Below are positions 51,406 through 63,541 of a stretch of 64,000 nucleotides of DNA, one piece after another (position 1 is the first letter of the stretch; every line of letters begins with the position of its first letter). The stretch comes from Effrenium voratum. Taxonomy: Eukaryota; Sar; Dinophyceae; Suessiales; Symbiodiniaceae. A model generated the notes under the pieces. It was given only the letters and a program-made list of their open reading frames with translations, did not search any database and was not told the DNA's origin. A program made the translations under genes and the position numbers. The stretch covers positions 511,065-575,064 of the forward strand of contig CAUJNA010000469.1 of the NCBI GenBank assembly GCA_963377175.1. The letters run 5' to 3'.

Positions 51406-51450
51406 GCCAATTAACATGGAACCTGACGTTCGTGGCGAACGGTTCCATGT
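51406..51450. mobile_element. compact foldback element, family A copy 3
   Basis: CATGGAACC and GGTTCCATG pair across the unit, and CGTTCG pairs with CGAACG inside it. A stretch of 25 bases (CAATTAACATGGAACCTGAC plus GTTCG) is exactly the inverted right arm of copy 1 at 10106. Confidence 0.6.
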
Positions 51451-51527
51451 GAAAAAGGGCGGGAGGGCAAGCCATGCTGGCTGTCTTCTTGGGTCTCCCG
51501 TCTTCAACTTGTGGGGCTGGGCCCTGC

Positions 51528-51675
51528 CTCTTTGTTCTGCTGAGACACTGGGATTGCCCTCCGGGTCGTCGTCGCCTCGGCTCGCGCAGGTTGCCGGGCT
51601 TGCCGCGTGGCGGCCGGACACGAGGCACGCGGATCGAAGCGGCTTTCGGCGTGAGGCTGTTGATGAATAGCCAGC
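51528..51675 (-). CDS. candidate exon, basic Pro/Arg-rich
   Basis: A pyrimidine-rich tract to TTGCGGAG| opens LFINSLTPKAASIRVPRVRP, then PRGKPGNLREPRRRRPGG. High G/C third positions. Ends at an AAAGAG|GCAGGG GC donor or earlier. Confidence 0.4.
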
Positions 51676-51799
51676 TCCGCAAGGCGGAAGAAGGCGCGAG
51701 GCGTGACCAAACACCTCCTTCCAAAGTAATTTGACAAATAATTAGTGACCGCTGGGTGCCGGGACGGCAAAGTGGATCTTGTTATTATTTCTGACTCGA

Positions 51800-52230
51800 C
51801 CATCAGCTAGCTCAGTTGCCGATGAAAGCAGTATCTAAGTAGTAAGTCGAGTAGCCAGCTAGTTGGCTAGGTAACAAGCTAGCTACCCAAGTAGCTGGTG
51901 TGCGGATGTGCCAGCTAGTTACTCAACTGGGCAGCGGTTCCCATATTCTTGGTGGCTAGTCTGCCAGATAATTGGGAACTTAGCTTGCTAACCAAGTGGC
52001 CGGAGTCAGCAAGTCAGATGGTTAGCTGTTTGTCTGCTTCGTTCAGTTTTAGTCTTGGTTAAGTTCAGCTCAGCTTAGTCAGCCAACCAAAGCCAGCCAG
52101 TCAGGATTTTGTTTGCTGGCTGCTAGCGTTGGCAGGCTCGCTTGCTGATTAACTAGAAACTAGTGAATCGCTTACCTACATGATAAGCTAGTGGGCCGCT
52201 GACCTCGCTAGCTAGCGATTTTGCCAGCAA
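51800..52230. repeat. CTAG/GCTAG-rich degenerate tract
   Basis: AGCTAG, CCAGCTAGTT, GTAGCTGG and similar words recur densely for about 400 bases without fixed period. Confidence 0.7.
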
Positions 52231-52249
52231 GTGTGCTAGCAATCTCCAG

Positions 52250-52382
52250 CAAATGGCACTGCGACATACCAAGCATGCGGCCCTTCTCAAGGGACGCCGT
52301 GGGGACGATGTCGGAGAAGACTTCGGGCTTGCCGCGCTCGCCGAGCTCGCCGCAGGGCTGGGCCACGAGCCGAGCTCTCGAG
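52250..52382 (+). CDS. candidate 133-nt exon
   Basis: AATCTCCAG|C and CTCGAG|GTGAGT (a near-consensus donor) bound one base plus 44 codons: KWHCDIPSMRPFSRDAVGTM, SEKTSGLPRSPSSPQGWATS, RALE. From the internal ATG, 31 of about 35 codons end in G or C. Serine/proline-rich, unknown function. Confidence 0.5.
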
Positions 52383-53450
52383 GTGAGTTATTTTCAGCTG
52401 GCCTTCAGAAACAGGACTGCTGACTCGTATTGCTGGACGCTCAATTTGTCTGGTAGACACTCAGCCAGCCTGCTTCACACACAAGGACCTTTCAAAACCA
52501 TGCGCCGTGCCCGACAATCTGGGGAAGCTTCAAACGGTCTACAAGGAACCTCCCATCTGTGACTGCAGCTCTACACATATCGGCCAACTGGCGATAAATG
52601 CGGGTGGCCATCGCCTGGGGCCGCGAACGCGGCTTACATTTTGCCTTGGGTCTGGGCAAGTGTCTTTTGGTTGGGCAATGCAGCAAAAGCAAACCTGAGC
52701 CTGTAGCTCTACAGAATTCATGCAATTAAGTCTGGAGCCAAAAGACTGATTACACGGGAGCCCGAGCTTGTGATTTGAGGAATTGCGGTTTTTCACCAGC
52801 CGGAGCTGGCTGGAAACATCGGTCTCCCACGCCGGCTTGCCTGGGCCTGGCCATTCGCTTGCTCTTCGCCTGGAAGCGCAAGCGACATCCAGCACTTCTA
52901 AGTCTAGTGCCCTCTCCATTTCCTGACCTTAACCGGGATGCAAAACGGGGTCCTCCAATCTGGTTTTACTAGTCTAGTCAGAAAAGGGAAAATGACGCCG
53001 TAAAGAGCATTCAATGCCCCTGCCCCAATTCCATTCTCAAGGGGCTGGGGATCTCGACACTTGAAGGCGGCTGTCAGATTCCATGCTGTGGTACAAGCAA
53101 GGGCTTCCAAACTGTGAGCATTGCCGCGCAAGGACACCATGACTCAAGTCGGGAATGGTGCACTCAAAGATTCCAAGTTCAAGCCATCCCTTACATGTAG
53201 ATATATCTAGAGCCAATGGCGCAGTCATGGCTGCTTCAATGCGCTGTCTGAGCTGAACACCACTTCGCGTCAAACAGAGACGTGATGTCCAACCATTCCC
53301 GCCAGGCCTGTGGGCGTTGCTTGGTCACCCCTCGCTTCGGCTTTGTTTTGCCTTAGCTGCAAGAGCTTTGCCTGCCGTTGGCTAAGTGTAAAACACATCC
53401 TTCGCCGAACACGGGTGGGCAATATTGGCCGTGCTCATGCTGGGCAGCGA
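52383..53450. other. no gene called; ambiguous coding-like patch at 52.80-52.89 kb
   Basis: Plus reads ACLGLAIRLLFAWKRKRHP after CGGTTTTTCACCAG; minus reads EWPGPGKPAWETDVSSQLRL after GCGCTTCCAG. Both look coding, so neither is called. Confidence 0.4.
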
Positions 53451-53454
53451 GTGC

Positions 53455-54870
53455 CAGTGTGCGTGTGTGCGTGTGTGCGTGTGGGTGTGTGTGTGTGTGT
53501 GTCTGTGTCTGTGTGTGTGTCCGTGTGTGTGTGTCCGTGTGTTTCTGTGTGTGTGTGTGTGTGTCTGTGTGTCTGCGTGTCTGGGTGTCTGTGTGTCTGT
53601 GTGTCTGTGCGTCTGTGTGCCTGTGTGTCTGTTTGTGTGTGTGTGTCTGTGTGTCTGTGTGTCTGTGTGTCTGTGTGTCAGTGTGTCTGTGTGTCTCTGT
53701 ATCTGTGTATCTGTGTGTGTGTGTGTCTGTGTGTCTGTGTCTGTGTGTCTGTGCGTCTGTGTGTCTGTTTGTGTGTGTGTCTGTGTGTCTGTGTGTCTGC
53801 GTATCTGTGCGTCTGTGTGTCTGCGTGTCTGTGTGCGTGTGTGTGTGTGTGCGCCTGTGTCTGCATGAGTGTGTGTGTGTGTGTCTGTGTGTCTGTATGT
53901 CTGTGTGTCTGCGTGTCTGTGTATCTGTGTGTCTGTGTGTCTGTGTGTCTGTGTGTCTGTGTGTCTGTGTATCTGTGTGTCTGTGTGTCTACTTGTGTGT
54001 GTGTCTGTGTGTCTGTGTGTCTGCGTATCTGTGTGTCTGTGTGTCTGTGTGTCTGTGTGTCTGTGTCTGTGTGTCTGTGTGTCTGTGTGTGCGTGTGTCT
54101 GCATGAGTGTGTGTGTGTGTGTGTGTCTGTGTGTCTGCGTGTCTGTGTATCTGCGTGTCTGTGTATCTATGTGTCTGTGTGTCTGTGTGTCTGTGTGTCT
54201 GTGTTTGTGTGTCTGTGTGTGTGCGTGCGTGTGTCTGCATGAGTGTGTGTGTGTGTCTGTGTGTCTGCGTGTCTGTGTATCTGTGTGTCTGTGTGTCTGT
54301 GTGTCTGTGTGTCTGTGTGTCTGTGTGTCTGTGTATCTGTGTGTCTGTGTGTCTGTGTCTGTGTCTATATCTGTGTGTCTGTGTTTGTGTCTGTGTCTGT
54401 GTGTCTGTGTGTCTGTGTGTGTGTGTGTCTGTGTGTGTGTGTGTCTGTGTCTGTGTGTCTGTGTCTGTGTGTGTGTGTCTGTGTGTGTGTGTGGGTCTGT
54501 CTGTGTGTCTATGTGTCTGTGTGTGTGTCTGTGCCTGTGTCTGTGTCTGTGTGTCTGTGTGTCTGTCTCTATATCTGTGTGTCTGTGTGTGTGTGTGTGT
54601 CTGTGTTTGTGTGTTTGTGTGTTTGTGTGTCTGTGTGTGTGTCTGTGTCTGTGTGTGTGTGTCTGTGTCTGTGTGTCTGTGTCTGTGTGGGTCTGTCTGT
54701 GCGTGTGTGTCTATCTGTATGTGTGTGTGTCTGTGTGTGTACCTGTGTGTCTATATGTCTGCATGTCTGTGTATCTGTGTGTCAATATGTCTGTTTTTCT
54801 ATGTATCCGTGTGTCTGTGTCTGTCTCTCAATTTGTGGTTGTGCTTATGTTTGTGATTGTGTGTGTGTGT
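53455..54870. repeat. TGTGTCTG-type array, 1.4 kb
   Basis: Mostly (TG)n with C at eight- or twelve-base steps and blocks such as GTGTCTGCATGAGTGTGTG repeated at about 53863, 54099 and 54234. The long Cys/Val/Ser and His/Thr frames on both strands are artefacts. Confidence 0.97.
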
Positions 54871-55419
54871 GTGTTTGTGTGCTTGTGCGGTTGCTCGCGG
54901 CTTTGCTTTAGTCTTGCGGTTTCTCCTGCTAGTTCATGTTCTGTCTCTGGCTGTTGCCCCTTGGTGAAAGCTGCAGTCCAGAAACTGCAGCTGCCCAGGC
55001 ATGGTTTCATGTTCCCGCCGCATGCTGTGCAAAACACATTGACCAATGATTTCCTTGCTGGATAACTTCAAGGTCTGAAATCGTGATCCTCAAGCTACGC
55101 AACCAAGACGATTCATATGCAACGTGTGTCCAAACAACAATCTTGCTCTTTGATTTCCTGTTCGGTGTCTGCGAAAAAGTAGGCTCTTCAGCATGATGCG
55201 AAAGTAACGTATTACGAGTGACTCCCTGCATAACGTCTAGAGTCTAGCCCTTCAAACAGAATGGTCCCAGCTAAGAATTCATCCTTTGGTCCTAGGCCCT
55301 TCGTTGCTAGATTGAGGCGCCGCATGAAGGGGTCCATTTTACTCAAAGGCCAAACAGAGGGCAGATTTTGTTGCCTCCGATTCCCTTAGGCACCAATTTC
55401 TTGGCATTGCACGGTTCAT

Positions 55420-55524
55420 GTGCAGCTCCCGTTTGAGAATTCCTACTCCAACCGCTCACAAAACACATGGGACCTCCGCGGGGCCGGCCTCTCGCCGAAA
55501 GCTCGGTGGATGGCTCGAGCTCAG
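55420..55524 (+). CDS. candidate first exon
   Basis: The ATG opens MQLPFENSYSNRSQNTWDLR and then GAGLSPKARWMARAQ, closing at GCTCAG|GTGGCG, a GT donor. Exactly 35 codons, about two-thirds G/C-ending. An upstream AG acceptor lies at CCCTTAG|GC. Unknown function. Confidence 0.45.
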
Positions 55525-55949
55525 GTGGCGGTGCCTGGTCGGATCTTTCGTCGGAAACCTGGCTGTAAACCCTCCCGAAGCATCAGACCGGCTATTTCAG
55601 AGAGGTTAGGAGGGTTACCTGCATTCGAAGGCTTGGGGCGTCATGCTATCCTTGGGCTCAACTTCGCAAGAGTCGACGTGCTGATTGTCTTGCAAGCGAG
55701 CATGCTTGGAGGCAGAACAAACTAAGTGTAACTCAGACATATCTGAGCTTCACTCGCACGTTTCTTCAACGCTTGGATAGGCCGGCCAGGGTCAAAAAGT
55801 TGAGAACAAAAAGCCAGCAAGCACCGGAAAAAAGTCGGCCGGCTAACATTTTGTCGGGTTGATTGATGGGTTGCAAAAATGGGCGTTGCTTACCCCAGAA
55901 CCACAAGCCAGCACTTGGCATCGCGCGCTCTCAATGGACACCAACAGGG

Positions 55950-56061
55950 CCACATGGAACGGTTCGATGCTCGGGGAATCGGTCCTGGCTTGGACCATTT
56001 TGCTAAAGGGACAAAAGGGTCCCGAACGTCGAACGGTTCCGGCGGCTAATAGGTGGGAGCT
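55950..56061. repeat. degenerate family A-like foldback
   Basis: ACATGGAACGGTTCGATG near the left and CGAACGTCGAACGGTTCC near the right echo the arms of the 51406 copy; diverged. Confidence 0.35.
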
Positions 56062-56159
56062 TTTTTAACCCATGGCTGAAGAACCTTCTTTGTAAGGAAG
56101 AAAGTTCGACCCAGGAATCCTAGCTTCCCTTTAAGTGCTCCTAGCGTCTCTCTGGTTGT

Positions 56160-56228
56160 ATGATGTCGTATGGCTTTCCAAGCGGCCTCGGGCTCGGGCT
56201 GGAGCAGCTGGCCAAGCAGCTGGCTACA
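56160..56228 (+). CDS. candidate first exon, short
   Basis: ATGATG opens MMSYGFPSGLGLGLEQLAKQ then LAT, closing at GGCTACA|GTAAGT, a consensus donor. 23 codons, mostly G/C-ending. A pyrimidine-rich tract and CTAG lie just upstream and could accept a spliced leader. Confidence 0.45.
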
Positions 56229-57151
56229 GTAAGTCTGCGCCACTTGCCGGGCCTGGCGTCAAGTCGCATACGTTTTTGGGATGTTTCGACAACCGAGTCG
56301 TAGCCGCCACAAGAGGCAATCGCGAGGCACGCCTTGCGTGCCCCTCATCTGTCCACACAATCAGCTGCATCACCATTAAAGCTCACCGAGACCCTGACGG
56401 GGGAGCTGGACTCAAAAGTCTCGCGTCAACAGTGTTGACAAAAAGCATTGGGGGTCTCGAAGCCACGAAATTAGGGAAAGGCCATCCCTCGGAATTGAGG
56501 CAGTGGTGCAAGTCGGCTCCGACTGGCCTTCCGCAAGCGATAGGAGCTGTCTTTCCAGAGGCCCCGCCAGACCACCCTCGCCGAGTAAGCCGCAACCACC
56601 TCCTCAGAGCACAAGGCCAAACTTCCACCTCTTGCTGGTGCGATTTTGTAGGGAATGGTGGGAATGAACCCAGAAATTCCCTTCAAGGAACCACTCGTTG
56701 GATAGTTTATAGGGGTCATTCCCTTATTCCCTACTGAGCACCAGGAAGACCTGGCAGACATGGTGACCAATGATGCCAGCTTTGGACCCATTGTCATGCT
56801 AACTAGAGGAATTTGGCTAAAGCTAATTACTTTATCCCACCAAAAGTGGAACCAGCTCTGGGTTGATTAGGGAGAAGCTGCTCATTTAATTTGCAGTGGA
56901 CATCAGGAACTGGATGCAATCATGAGGGGTAAGCATGCAATTCCCGCACGTGGCCTACGAGAACACTCGACATTAGCTCGTGTATGTGGAGTACATGGCT
57001 CAGCTTGGAGAGCCGATGTAGAAAACCAAGGCAAGATCAGGCAAGACATAGGCCAAAGCATTGAGATTCAAAGGTGCAGACCCTCCATCGCTCGAAACGC
57101 GCCAAAGCTCGTTCTGGTGGCTCCGTCTTATTTTCTGATGCCCGGCCCAAG
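56229..57151. other. no gene called
   Basis: About 0.9 kb without a supported exon. Confidence 0.45.
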
Positions 57152-57262
57152 CCTCACCAAGCCGAGGCTCAGCCTCTGAGTGCCACTCCTTCACTTCCGA
57201 AGATGAAGACCTCACCGGGCTGCTCAACGCGCTCTTCCGGAACGGGGCAAACGACGTGACTG
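57152..57262. CDS. strong coding island, strand unresolved
   Basis: On plus, GGCCCAAG|CC and GTGACTG|GTCG bound 36 codons with ECHSFTSEDEDLTGLLNALF. On minus, GACCAG| and TCAGAG|GC bound TSFAPFRKSALSSPVRSSSS then EVKEWHSE. Third-position G/C is 67 and 77 percent. The plus peptide looks more like a folded protein, the minus one has better codon bias and minus neighbours. Confidence 0.45.
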
Positions 57263-57420
57263 GTCGAATTGAGGCCCAAACCTCTAGAAATGAAAGTGGC
57301 TGACTCGAGGCCACGCCAAGAGCACACGTTGGGGCCAGCCTTTCCTTGCCAACTCTTCCTTCCCAGGCAGAGCTTGCCAGGAACGAATGCGGCAAACACC
57401 TGGACCCCCCCCCCCCGCAC

Positions 57421-57486
57421 CGCAATGCGCCAGGTCACTGGTTTGTCTTCTGGCGCCTGGCGGACCAGCCGCACGGCCGGCGAATC
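57421..57486 (-). CDS. candidate 66-nt exon
   Basis: GTTGTCAAAG|GAT and ATTGCG|GTGCGG bound exactly 22 codons: DSPAVRLVRQAPEDKPVTWR then IA. Phase 0 at both ends and compatible with the exon at 57711-57771, giving a 224-nt GT-AG intron. Confidence 0.5.
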
Positions 57487-57710
57487 CTTTGACAACACAA
57501 ACAACCATGGATGACCAGCATGAGTTGGAGATGATTGGCGTAGTCTTCCTTTTAGCTCGAGCCGCCCCAGCAGCTCGCCGTTTTTTTTGCAACATTCTCA
57601 CTTTGCCCTTTTGGTGGTCCATTTTCATGCGGGTGCTGAACCCCACGAAAAGTAACGAAAACAGCAAAACAGACAAAAAACACGCAAAGCCCCAGCCTCA
57701 GAGCCTCCAC

Positions 57711-57771
57711 CTTTTCGTTGAAGCTGCTGGATTTCTTCAGGTCCACCAAGCTCATGGTCTCCAATCCCTGC
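57711..57771 (-). CDS. candidate 61-nt exon
   Basis: GGTCCGCAG|G and GAAAAG|GTGGAG bound one base plus 20 codons, QGLETMSLVDLKKSSSFNEK, over 80 percent G/C-ending. GT-AG boundaries. Unknown function. Confidence 0.6.
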
Positions 57772-58020
57772 CTGCGGACCACAGAAATCCCCCATGGCTG
57801 TCGCCCGAGAAGCTCCCAATGAGCACGTCTAGGTCCTAGGTCGGGAGACCTCAATTGATTGGCTTCCCCGATTTCAGATGGGGGTGGTTTCCTTTGAAAC
57901 GCTTTGAAGGGGAAGCCCGAACATGACACCATCAAACAAGACCTGCCCACATCATCTCAGCCAAGCTGTCCATGAGCTCTTCGCCCCTGCGCTCAGCATA
58001 CCCCCATGTCCCCAACCAAA

Positions 58021-58143
58021 ATGGCAGTCAAGTCACAACTCGTTTTCGATGTCCTGAGCTGCATGCCCGCAACAGTTCGCTTGGACGAACCAACCATTGA
58101 GGCCGCGCCCCTGCCCGGCAACAGAAACGACTCATTGATCAAG
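58021..58143 (+). CDS. candidate exon
   Basis: From ATG, MAVKSQLVFDVLSCMPATVR and LDEPTIEAAPLPGNRNDSLI then K, closing at ATCAAG|GTCCC. Exactly 41 codons. The start may instead be an acceptor at GGCAG|TC inside the second codon. About two-thirds G/C-ending codons. Confidence 0.45.
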
Positions 58144-59410
58144 GTCCCATGTTCAAAACCCGCGGGAGTCAAATGGAGGGACAGGAAGATGCGGTTCTTC
58201 ACTTCTTCTTTGCACAGGCGAACAAATATTGCTGTATCATGTTGATGAGGTTACCAAACAAATGCAGGAAACGCCGCCCGCGTTGTAGCCAGCACGCGAG
58301 GGATACAATGGAACAAGTCTCGGTAGCAATGAACTTGCCTGAAGGATGGAGGGTGAGATCAGATCTCCAGACAAAATTGGTAGAGAACTCACTAAACCAA
58401 GCGGACTCAATTGATCCACAAGAAGCAGCCGGCTGCTGCAAAGGCTGGGGGGGGAGGGATTGTCCTGGCCGAAATCGAGCCACCGCCCATCGAGTGACAG
58501 CTCGCCGCCAAGAAAAGCCAGTCAAAGGATGAAAAGCACCTTTGTGGCAGATTCCTTGAGTGGCACTCGTCCTGTCTGGATACATCTTTGCAGTCGCTAT
58601 CTGGGCAATTTCATCCCTTTGCGCTGAACGCTTATGGTCTTTGGGGGCTACTTGTATCAAAATGCTGATGATGCCCAAAGCAAGGCAGCAAGCGCATCCG
58701 TAAATTGGCCCAAAAAGGGCCCCTGGCACTATACAAATGCATCGTGACATTGAATGTACAATCTTGACGCCGGGTTAAACCACGATGTTTTTGAGAACGT
58801 GGCCCACAGCCTCCAAACAAGAGCAATGTCCCCTGAACGCAACAACGCCAACAAACGGGTGGCGGCGTGGCGGGGTTGGCTCTTGAAACAAATCAACCCA
58901 AGAATTGGGATTGCCACGGCCCAACCATACCTGAGCACGCCTGCAAACGCTGCAGCTGAGCCACTGCAAGTCTAGTGAGGGACCTCTGCCAGCTCAGCCG
59001 CGGCTTGTTCATGTCCCTCTCCGACCTGGAACTCACCAACACAAGCGAATGACTCACAAACAAGGCACCCCTTCAAATTGGATGCCTACTAAGTGGCACG
59101 TGTCCGTTCAGCGTCAATTCAGTTGCGGGTGCCACAATGCCCCGTGAAGCCTCCTCACCGGACTTTGCTATTGCAACCAGGCCTGGTCAGGCGTGGAAAC
59201 CGGGGTTACTTTTTTAAGGTGTTTGGAACCGTTCATCAGATGCCAGCATAAAACAAAACACGACTTGGCAGGCATTTTGGAAAGCAAGCAGAGCTTGGGC
59301 CAAGGCTGCAACTCACTGAGCAAGAGTGGCTCACATGGCGTAGCAAGCAAAAACGAATATCTGGGGAAGGCTTCTGGTTGCACAGTCCCATCTCCTGGGC
59401 ATCCCGGCAC
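58144..59410. other. no gene called
   Basis: About 1.3 kb. A plus-strand frame at 58.85-58.97 kb (RVAAWRGWLLKQINPRIG) is suggestive, but its codons are not biased. Confidence 0.4.
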
Positions 59411-59563
59411 CATACTCTTGGAATGGATGAGCTTCGTGCGCTCGCTCTGCAAAGCCATCTGCTTGTCGAAACGTTCTTTTCGCTCCTGATTGTTACCCGG
59501 CTCCGGAGCGGGTGGGCACTTGGACTGAGGGCAGGTTCGCTCGGAGCAAACCATGTGTATGCC
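59411..59563 (-). CDS. candidate 153-nt exon, coiled-coil-like
   Basis: TTTCACTCGCGCGACAG and AGTATG|GTGCCG bound exactly 51 codons, phase 0 at both ends: GIHMVCSERTCPQSKCPPAP, EPGNNQERKERFDKQMALQS, ERTKLIHSKSM. The first part has four cysteines; the second is a charged helix. GT-AG boundaries. Unknown function. Confidence 0.6.
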
Positions 59564-60380
59564 CTGTCGCGCGAGTGAAAGCATGTGTAGAGCAAATGCA
59601 GCATGCAGAATGTTGATTGCTGCGCAAGCTGAAAGACACAAAAAACACAATTTTCTTGAGGTCGACCGCCCCGAAAGTCCGCAAAGGGTTGCGCAGGCGA
59701 AGTGATGCGAAGTGGCAATTTCGAGTTTTTGAGGGGCGACTGGGCTTTCGAGAGGGGGACGCAATGGGGGGGTTGGGGGGCAAAAAGGAGAGGGGGCGGA
59801 GGACGGGATCATAATATACATATACAAAATGCCAAGCCGAAAGCCCTGATAGGACGCGCATGAAGCCCGACTTTCCTGAAGGCTGGTACAGGCCTGGCAC
59901 TGCCACTGTCTTTGTCACTTGTCATTGGGAAATGCCTACGATGCCCTAAATCTCTAAAGAACGCAACGGCTGTCCACAGGACTGCCGCCGCGAAAGCCTC
60001 GCCGTAACACGCGTTGCAAAATTGCCCAGCCCCAAAGCTTTGTGCTTGGCGGAAAGGCAAACATGTGATAAATTACCGTAGGCATCCGTAGGCCTCTCAT
60101 GGCTGTTCAAGGCATGGGCTCGCTGCCACGGGATGAACCTTTGACATCCTTTCCAAGGCTTCATCCATGCTCCGTGATCACCAAGGTTCAAAACCGTTGC
60201 TTTATCACTAAGCTTGGTATACACCCCTTGCGTCGGAAACGGTGGCCGCTGTTCAAAGGCTACATCGCATCCAAGTCTCATCAAAAGGCAATCCCAACTG
60301 CGAATCTAGGTCCTTAGGTCATTTGCCTTCCGATTCGTTCCGCTTGCTGTGAACCAAAGTCGTATCCTCTCCTCCAAAAG
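59564..60380. other. no gene called
   Basis: About 0.8 kb. At 59.96-60.06 kb two minus-strand frames both look moderately coding (GQFCNACYGEAFAAAVLW; KALGLGNFATRVTARLSRRQ); neither is called. Confidence 0.4.
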
Positions 60381-60449
60381 GTTTGCCATGTTGCTGCGAG
60401 TATCGCGGAGGAGGCTCTGCGCAGCCTCCGCCTGCCTGAGCTGCGTGAG
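60381..60449 (+). CDS. candidate 69-nt exon, helical
   Basis: CCTCTCCTCCAAAAG| and CGTGAG|GTGAAA bound exactly 23 codons, phase 0 at both ends: VCHVAASIAEEALRSLRLPE then LRE. GT-AG boundaries with a good pyrimidine tract. Unknown function. Confidence 0.55.
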
Positions 60450-61092
60450 GTGAAATTCAGGGAATGGATGTGAGCGAGTTGGCACATAAACTCGTCATGT
60501 CGCTGGGGGGGCGCTGGGGGGGAGGCACTGGGGGCGGGGGGGAGGGAGTGTGGACACAAACCTGGGCACAGGAATGGGCACAAGCGCATGCAAACAAGAA
60601 TCTTCAGCTCCGCCATCTTCTTCTCCGCGAGCCTTGGGAAAGAGCAAGCCGGTTGGTCAAAACATGAACCCTAACAGCACGTGCTCCATACGATGCAAAA
60701 AGCGCACAAACACGCAAACACACAAACCAACAACGACGCAAATGCACAATAAAACAAACATGCAAACAAAAGAAATGTAAGACCTTAAGCATCATCCTCC
60801 GAAAATGTGGCTTGTAGGTCAAGTCATGTCCCTGCAACATTGGCAGTCAAACCTACATGCGGCATATGAGCATGCACACAAACATATGCACATAACCACA
60901 CAGCTATGCAAACACATGACGAACAAACAAAATAACACAAATACTCAGACAAACAACCGCACGCCCGCACAACGCACACACACAAGAACACAAACACGCA
61001 CCTGCACAAACAAAGACACCCACACACACACACTCACAAATTCTGTCTAAACAACATCCCAACACTATAACACGCAAGCGCACACACAACAC

Positions 61093-61645
<553 letters not shown>

Positions 61646-61909
61646 AAACACATCTGCCCATACACATCACACAACCACCAAGCCATGCATGCAACCTCTC
61701 AAGCACGCAAAGCGACAGCAACACGCACACAAACAACCAAACAAAGACACAAAGAAACAACAAAGAAACGAACAACGAAACAAAAGGAAGGAAGGAACAA
61801 ACACAGTTCAATAAAGAAGGAAACGCACACCAACCAAGCAACCAAACAACCGAACAGCCGTACAAACAATGGACACAATATACAAAGAAACAAAGAAGCA
61901 CATACGCAA
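61646..61909. repeat. A/C-rich low-complexity tract
   Basis: Irregular ACAAAC and AACCAAAC words, no gene. Confidence 0.7.
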
Positions 61910-62510
61910 ATAATGAATGGATGAATGAATGAATTAATGAATTAATGAATGGATGAATGCATGCGTGCATGAATGAATGAATAAATGAATGAATGAATGA
62001 ATAAACAAATGAAATGAAATGAAATGAAAGAAAGAAAGGAAGAGATACATAAATAATTAATTAATTAATTAATTAATTAATTAATGAATGAATGAATGAA
62101 TGAATGATTGAATGAATGAATCAATCAATCGAATGAATTGAACGGAATGAATGCATTGAATGAGTTGAACGAGTTGAATGAATGAATTGAATTAATTGCA
62201 TGAATGAATGAGTGAATCAGTGAATAAGCGAATGAGTGAATTGGTGAATGAGTGAATGAGTGAATGAGTGAAAGAGTGAATGAGTGAATGAGTGAGTGAG
62301 TGAGTGAGTGAGTGAATGAATTAAGTCAATGAATGAATGAATGAATGAATGAATGAATGAATGAAGGAAGGAAGGAAGGAAGGAATGGAAGGAAGGAAGG
62401 AATTAATGAATGAATGAATGAATGAATGAATGAATGAATGAATGAAGGAATGAATGAAGGGATGAAGGAATGGATGGATGGATGGATGGATGGATGGAAG
62501 GAAGAAAGAA
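61910..62510. repeat. AATG, AATT, AAGG and GGAT tetranucleotide arrays
   Basis: Successive four-base arrays with the shared core GAAT; ends in (GGAT)n at about 62465-62500. Confidence 0.95.
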
Positions 62511-62749
62511 ACACACACACACACACAAGCATACAAACAACCAACCAAACAACCAACCAACCAACCAACCAACCAACCAACCAACCAAGCACACAAACAA
62601 ATAAACAAACAAACAAAAAACAAACAAACAAACAAACAAACTTAAACACACCCTGAAGCACACAAAAAACACAAGCAATCAAGCAATCAAGCAAGCAAGC
62701 ACACAAGTAAACAAGCAAACAATCAAGCAATCAAGCAAACAACAAGCAA

Positions 62750-62800
<51 letters not shown>

Positions 62801-62872
62801 CGCAAGCAAGCAAGCAAGCAAGCAAACAAACAAACAAACAAACAAACAAACAAACATAACAAACACACAAAC
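62511..62872. repeat. CA, AACC, AAAC and AAGC arrays
   Basis: Runs of each unit follow one another. The (AAGC)n block at 62752-62825 resembles those at 19.6 and 23.6 kb. Confidence 0.95.
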
Positions 62873-63475
62873 AAAAACAAACACGTAACCAGCTGTGCCC
62901 TCACCACTGTCTGGTCCATTATTCGCGCTCATGAAAACTGACCCACTTCGGCTATGGGGGTCCCCTGTTTATGCTCTACGTCGTCTACGGTTTCCGGTGT
63001 CCCGTAGCTTCCTCCTCTGATTTGGATGGGTCGAAAGGGGATGACAAACATTCCCTTCCGTACTGTTGAGCCAGGCTGAGGCTGTATTCATCCCTGATTT
63101 TGACCGCGCACAGTCCTAGTTTTAACGACACAGGTTCAACTTCTCAGCGGTACACAAACCACCAGCAACAAGCCCCGAAACTCACTTCCTGAGTGGGCTT
63201 GCCCAAAAAAAGTTAGACGTCTTGCTTTACCACTAAAATGACCTTCCCTCAAAGCTTGAAGTCCAGGAACTCCGGAAGTAAGTCAAGGTAAACCTCAGCT
63301 CAGTACTAAAACGGCCTCCCAAAAAGGCAATGAATTCTAGTAGGGAGCCACCTCAAAAGTGATGAGTGGGTGGACATGAATCCCCACCTAAACGATGTCC
63401 ACCAAAAGGGTCCCTTATTAAGATTCATAGCCAAAAGCGACTCAAGTCCAACTCCGGTTCCCTACGTCCAACACC
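62873..63475. other. no gene seen
   Basis: About 600 bases of unique sequence after the repeat block, no coding signal. Confidence 0.5.
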
Positions 63476-63541
63476 TCAGCCAAGGCTCCACGGCTCGTTC
63501 TCCAGCTCCTGCCTGAGCTGCTCCAAGCGCTCCGCAGCCTC
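63476..63541 (-). CDS. candidate terminal exon, coiled coil
   Basis: AGCCTCCAG|GAG opens EAAERLEQLRQELENEPWSL, then G and a TGA stop; 21 codons, nearly all G/C-ending, phase 0. The heptad-like Leu spacing indicates the end of a coiled coil. The rest of the gene would lie to the right, outside or at the edge of the window. Confidence 0.55.
   Translation of the reverse strand, partial: EAAERLEQLRQELENEPWSLG

Noticed and set aside
53310..55065. Long Cys/Val/Ser and His/Thr open frames on both strands
   Set aside because: They are translations of the TGTGTCTG array and are open in several frames at once.
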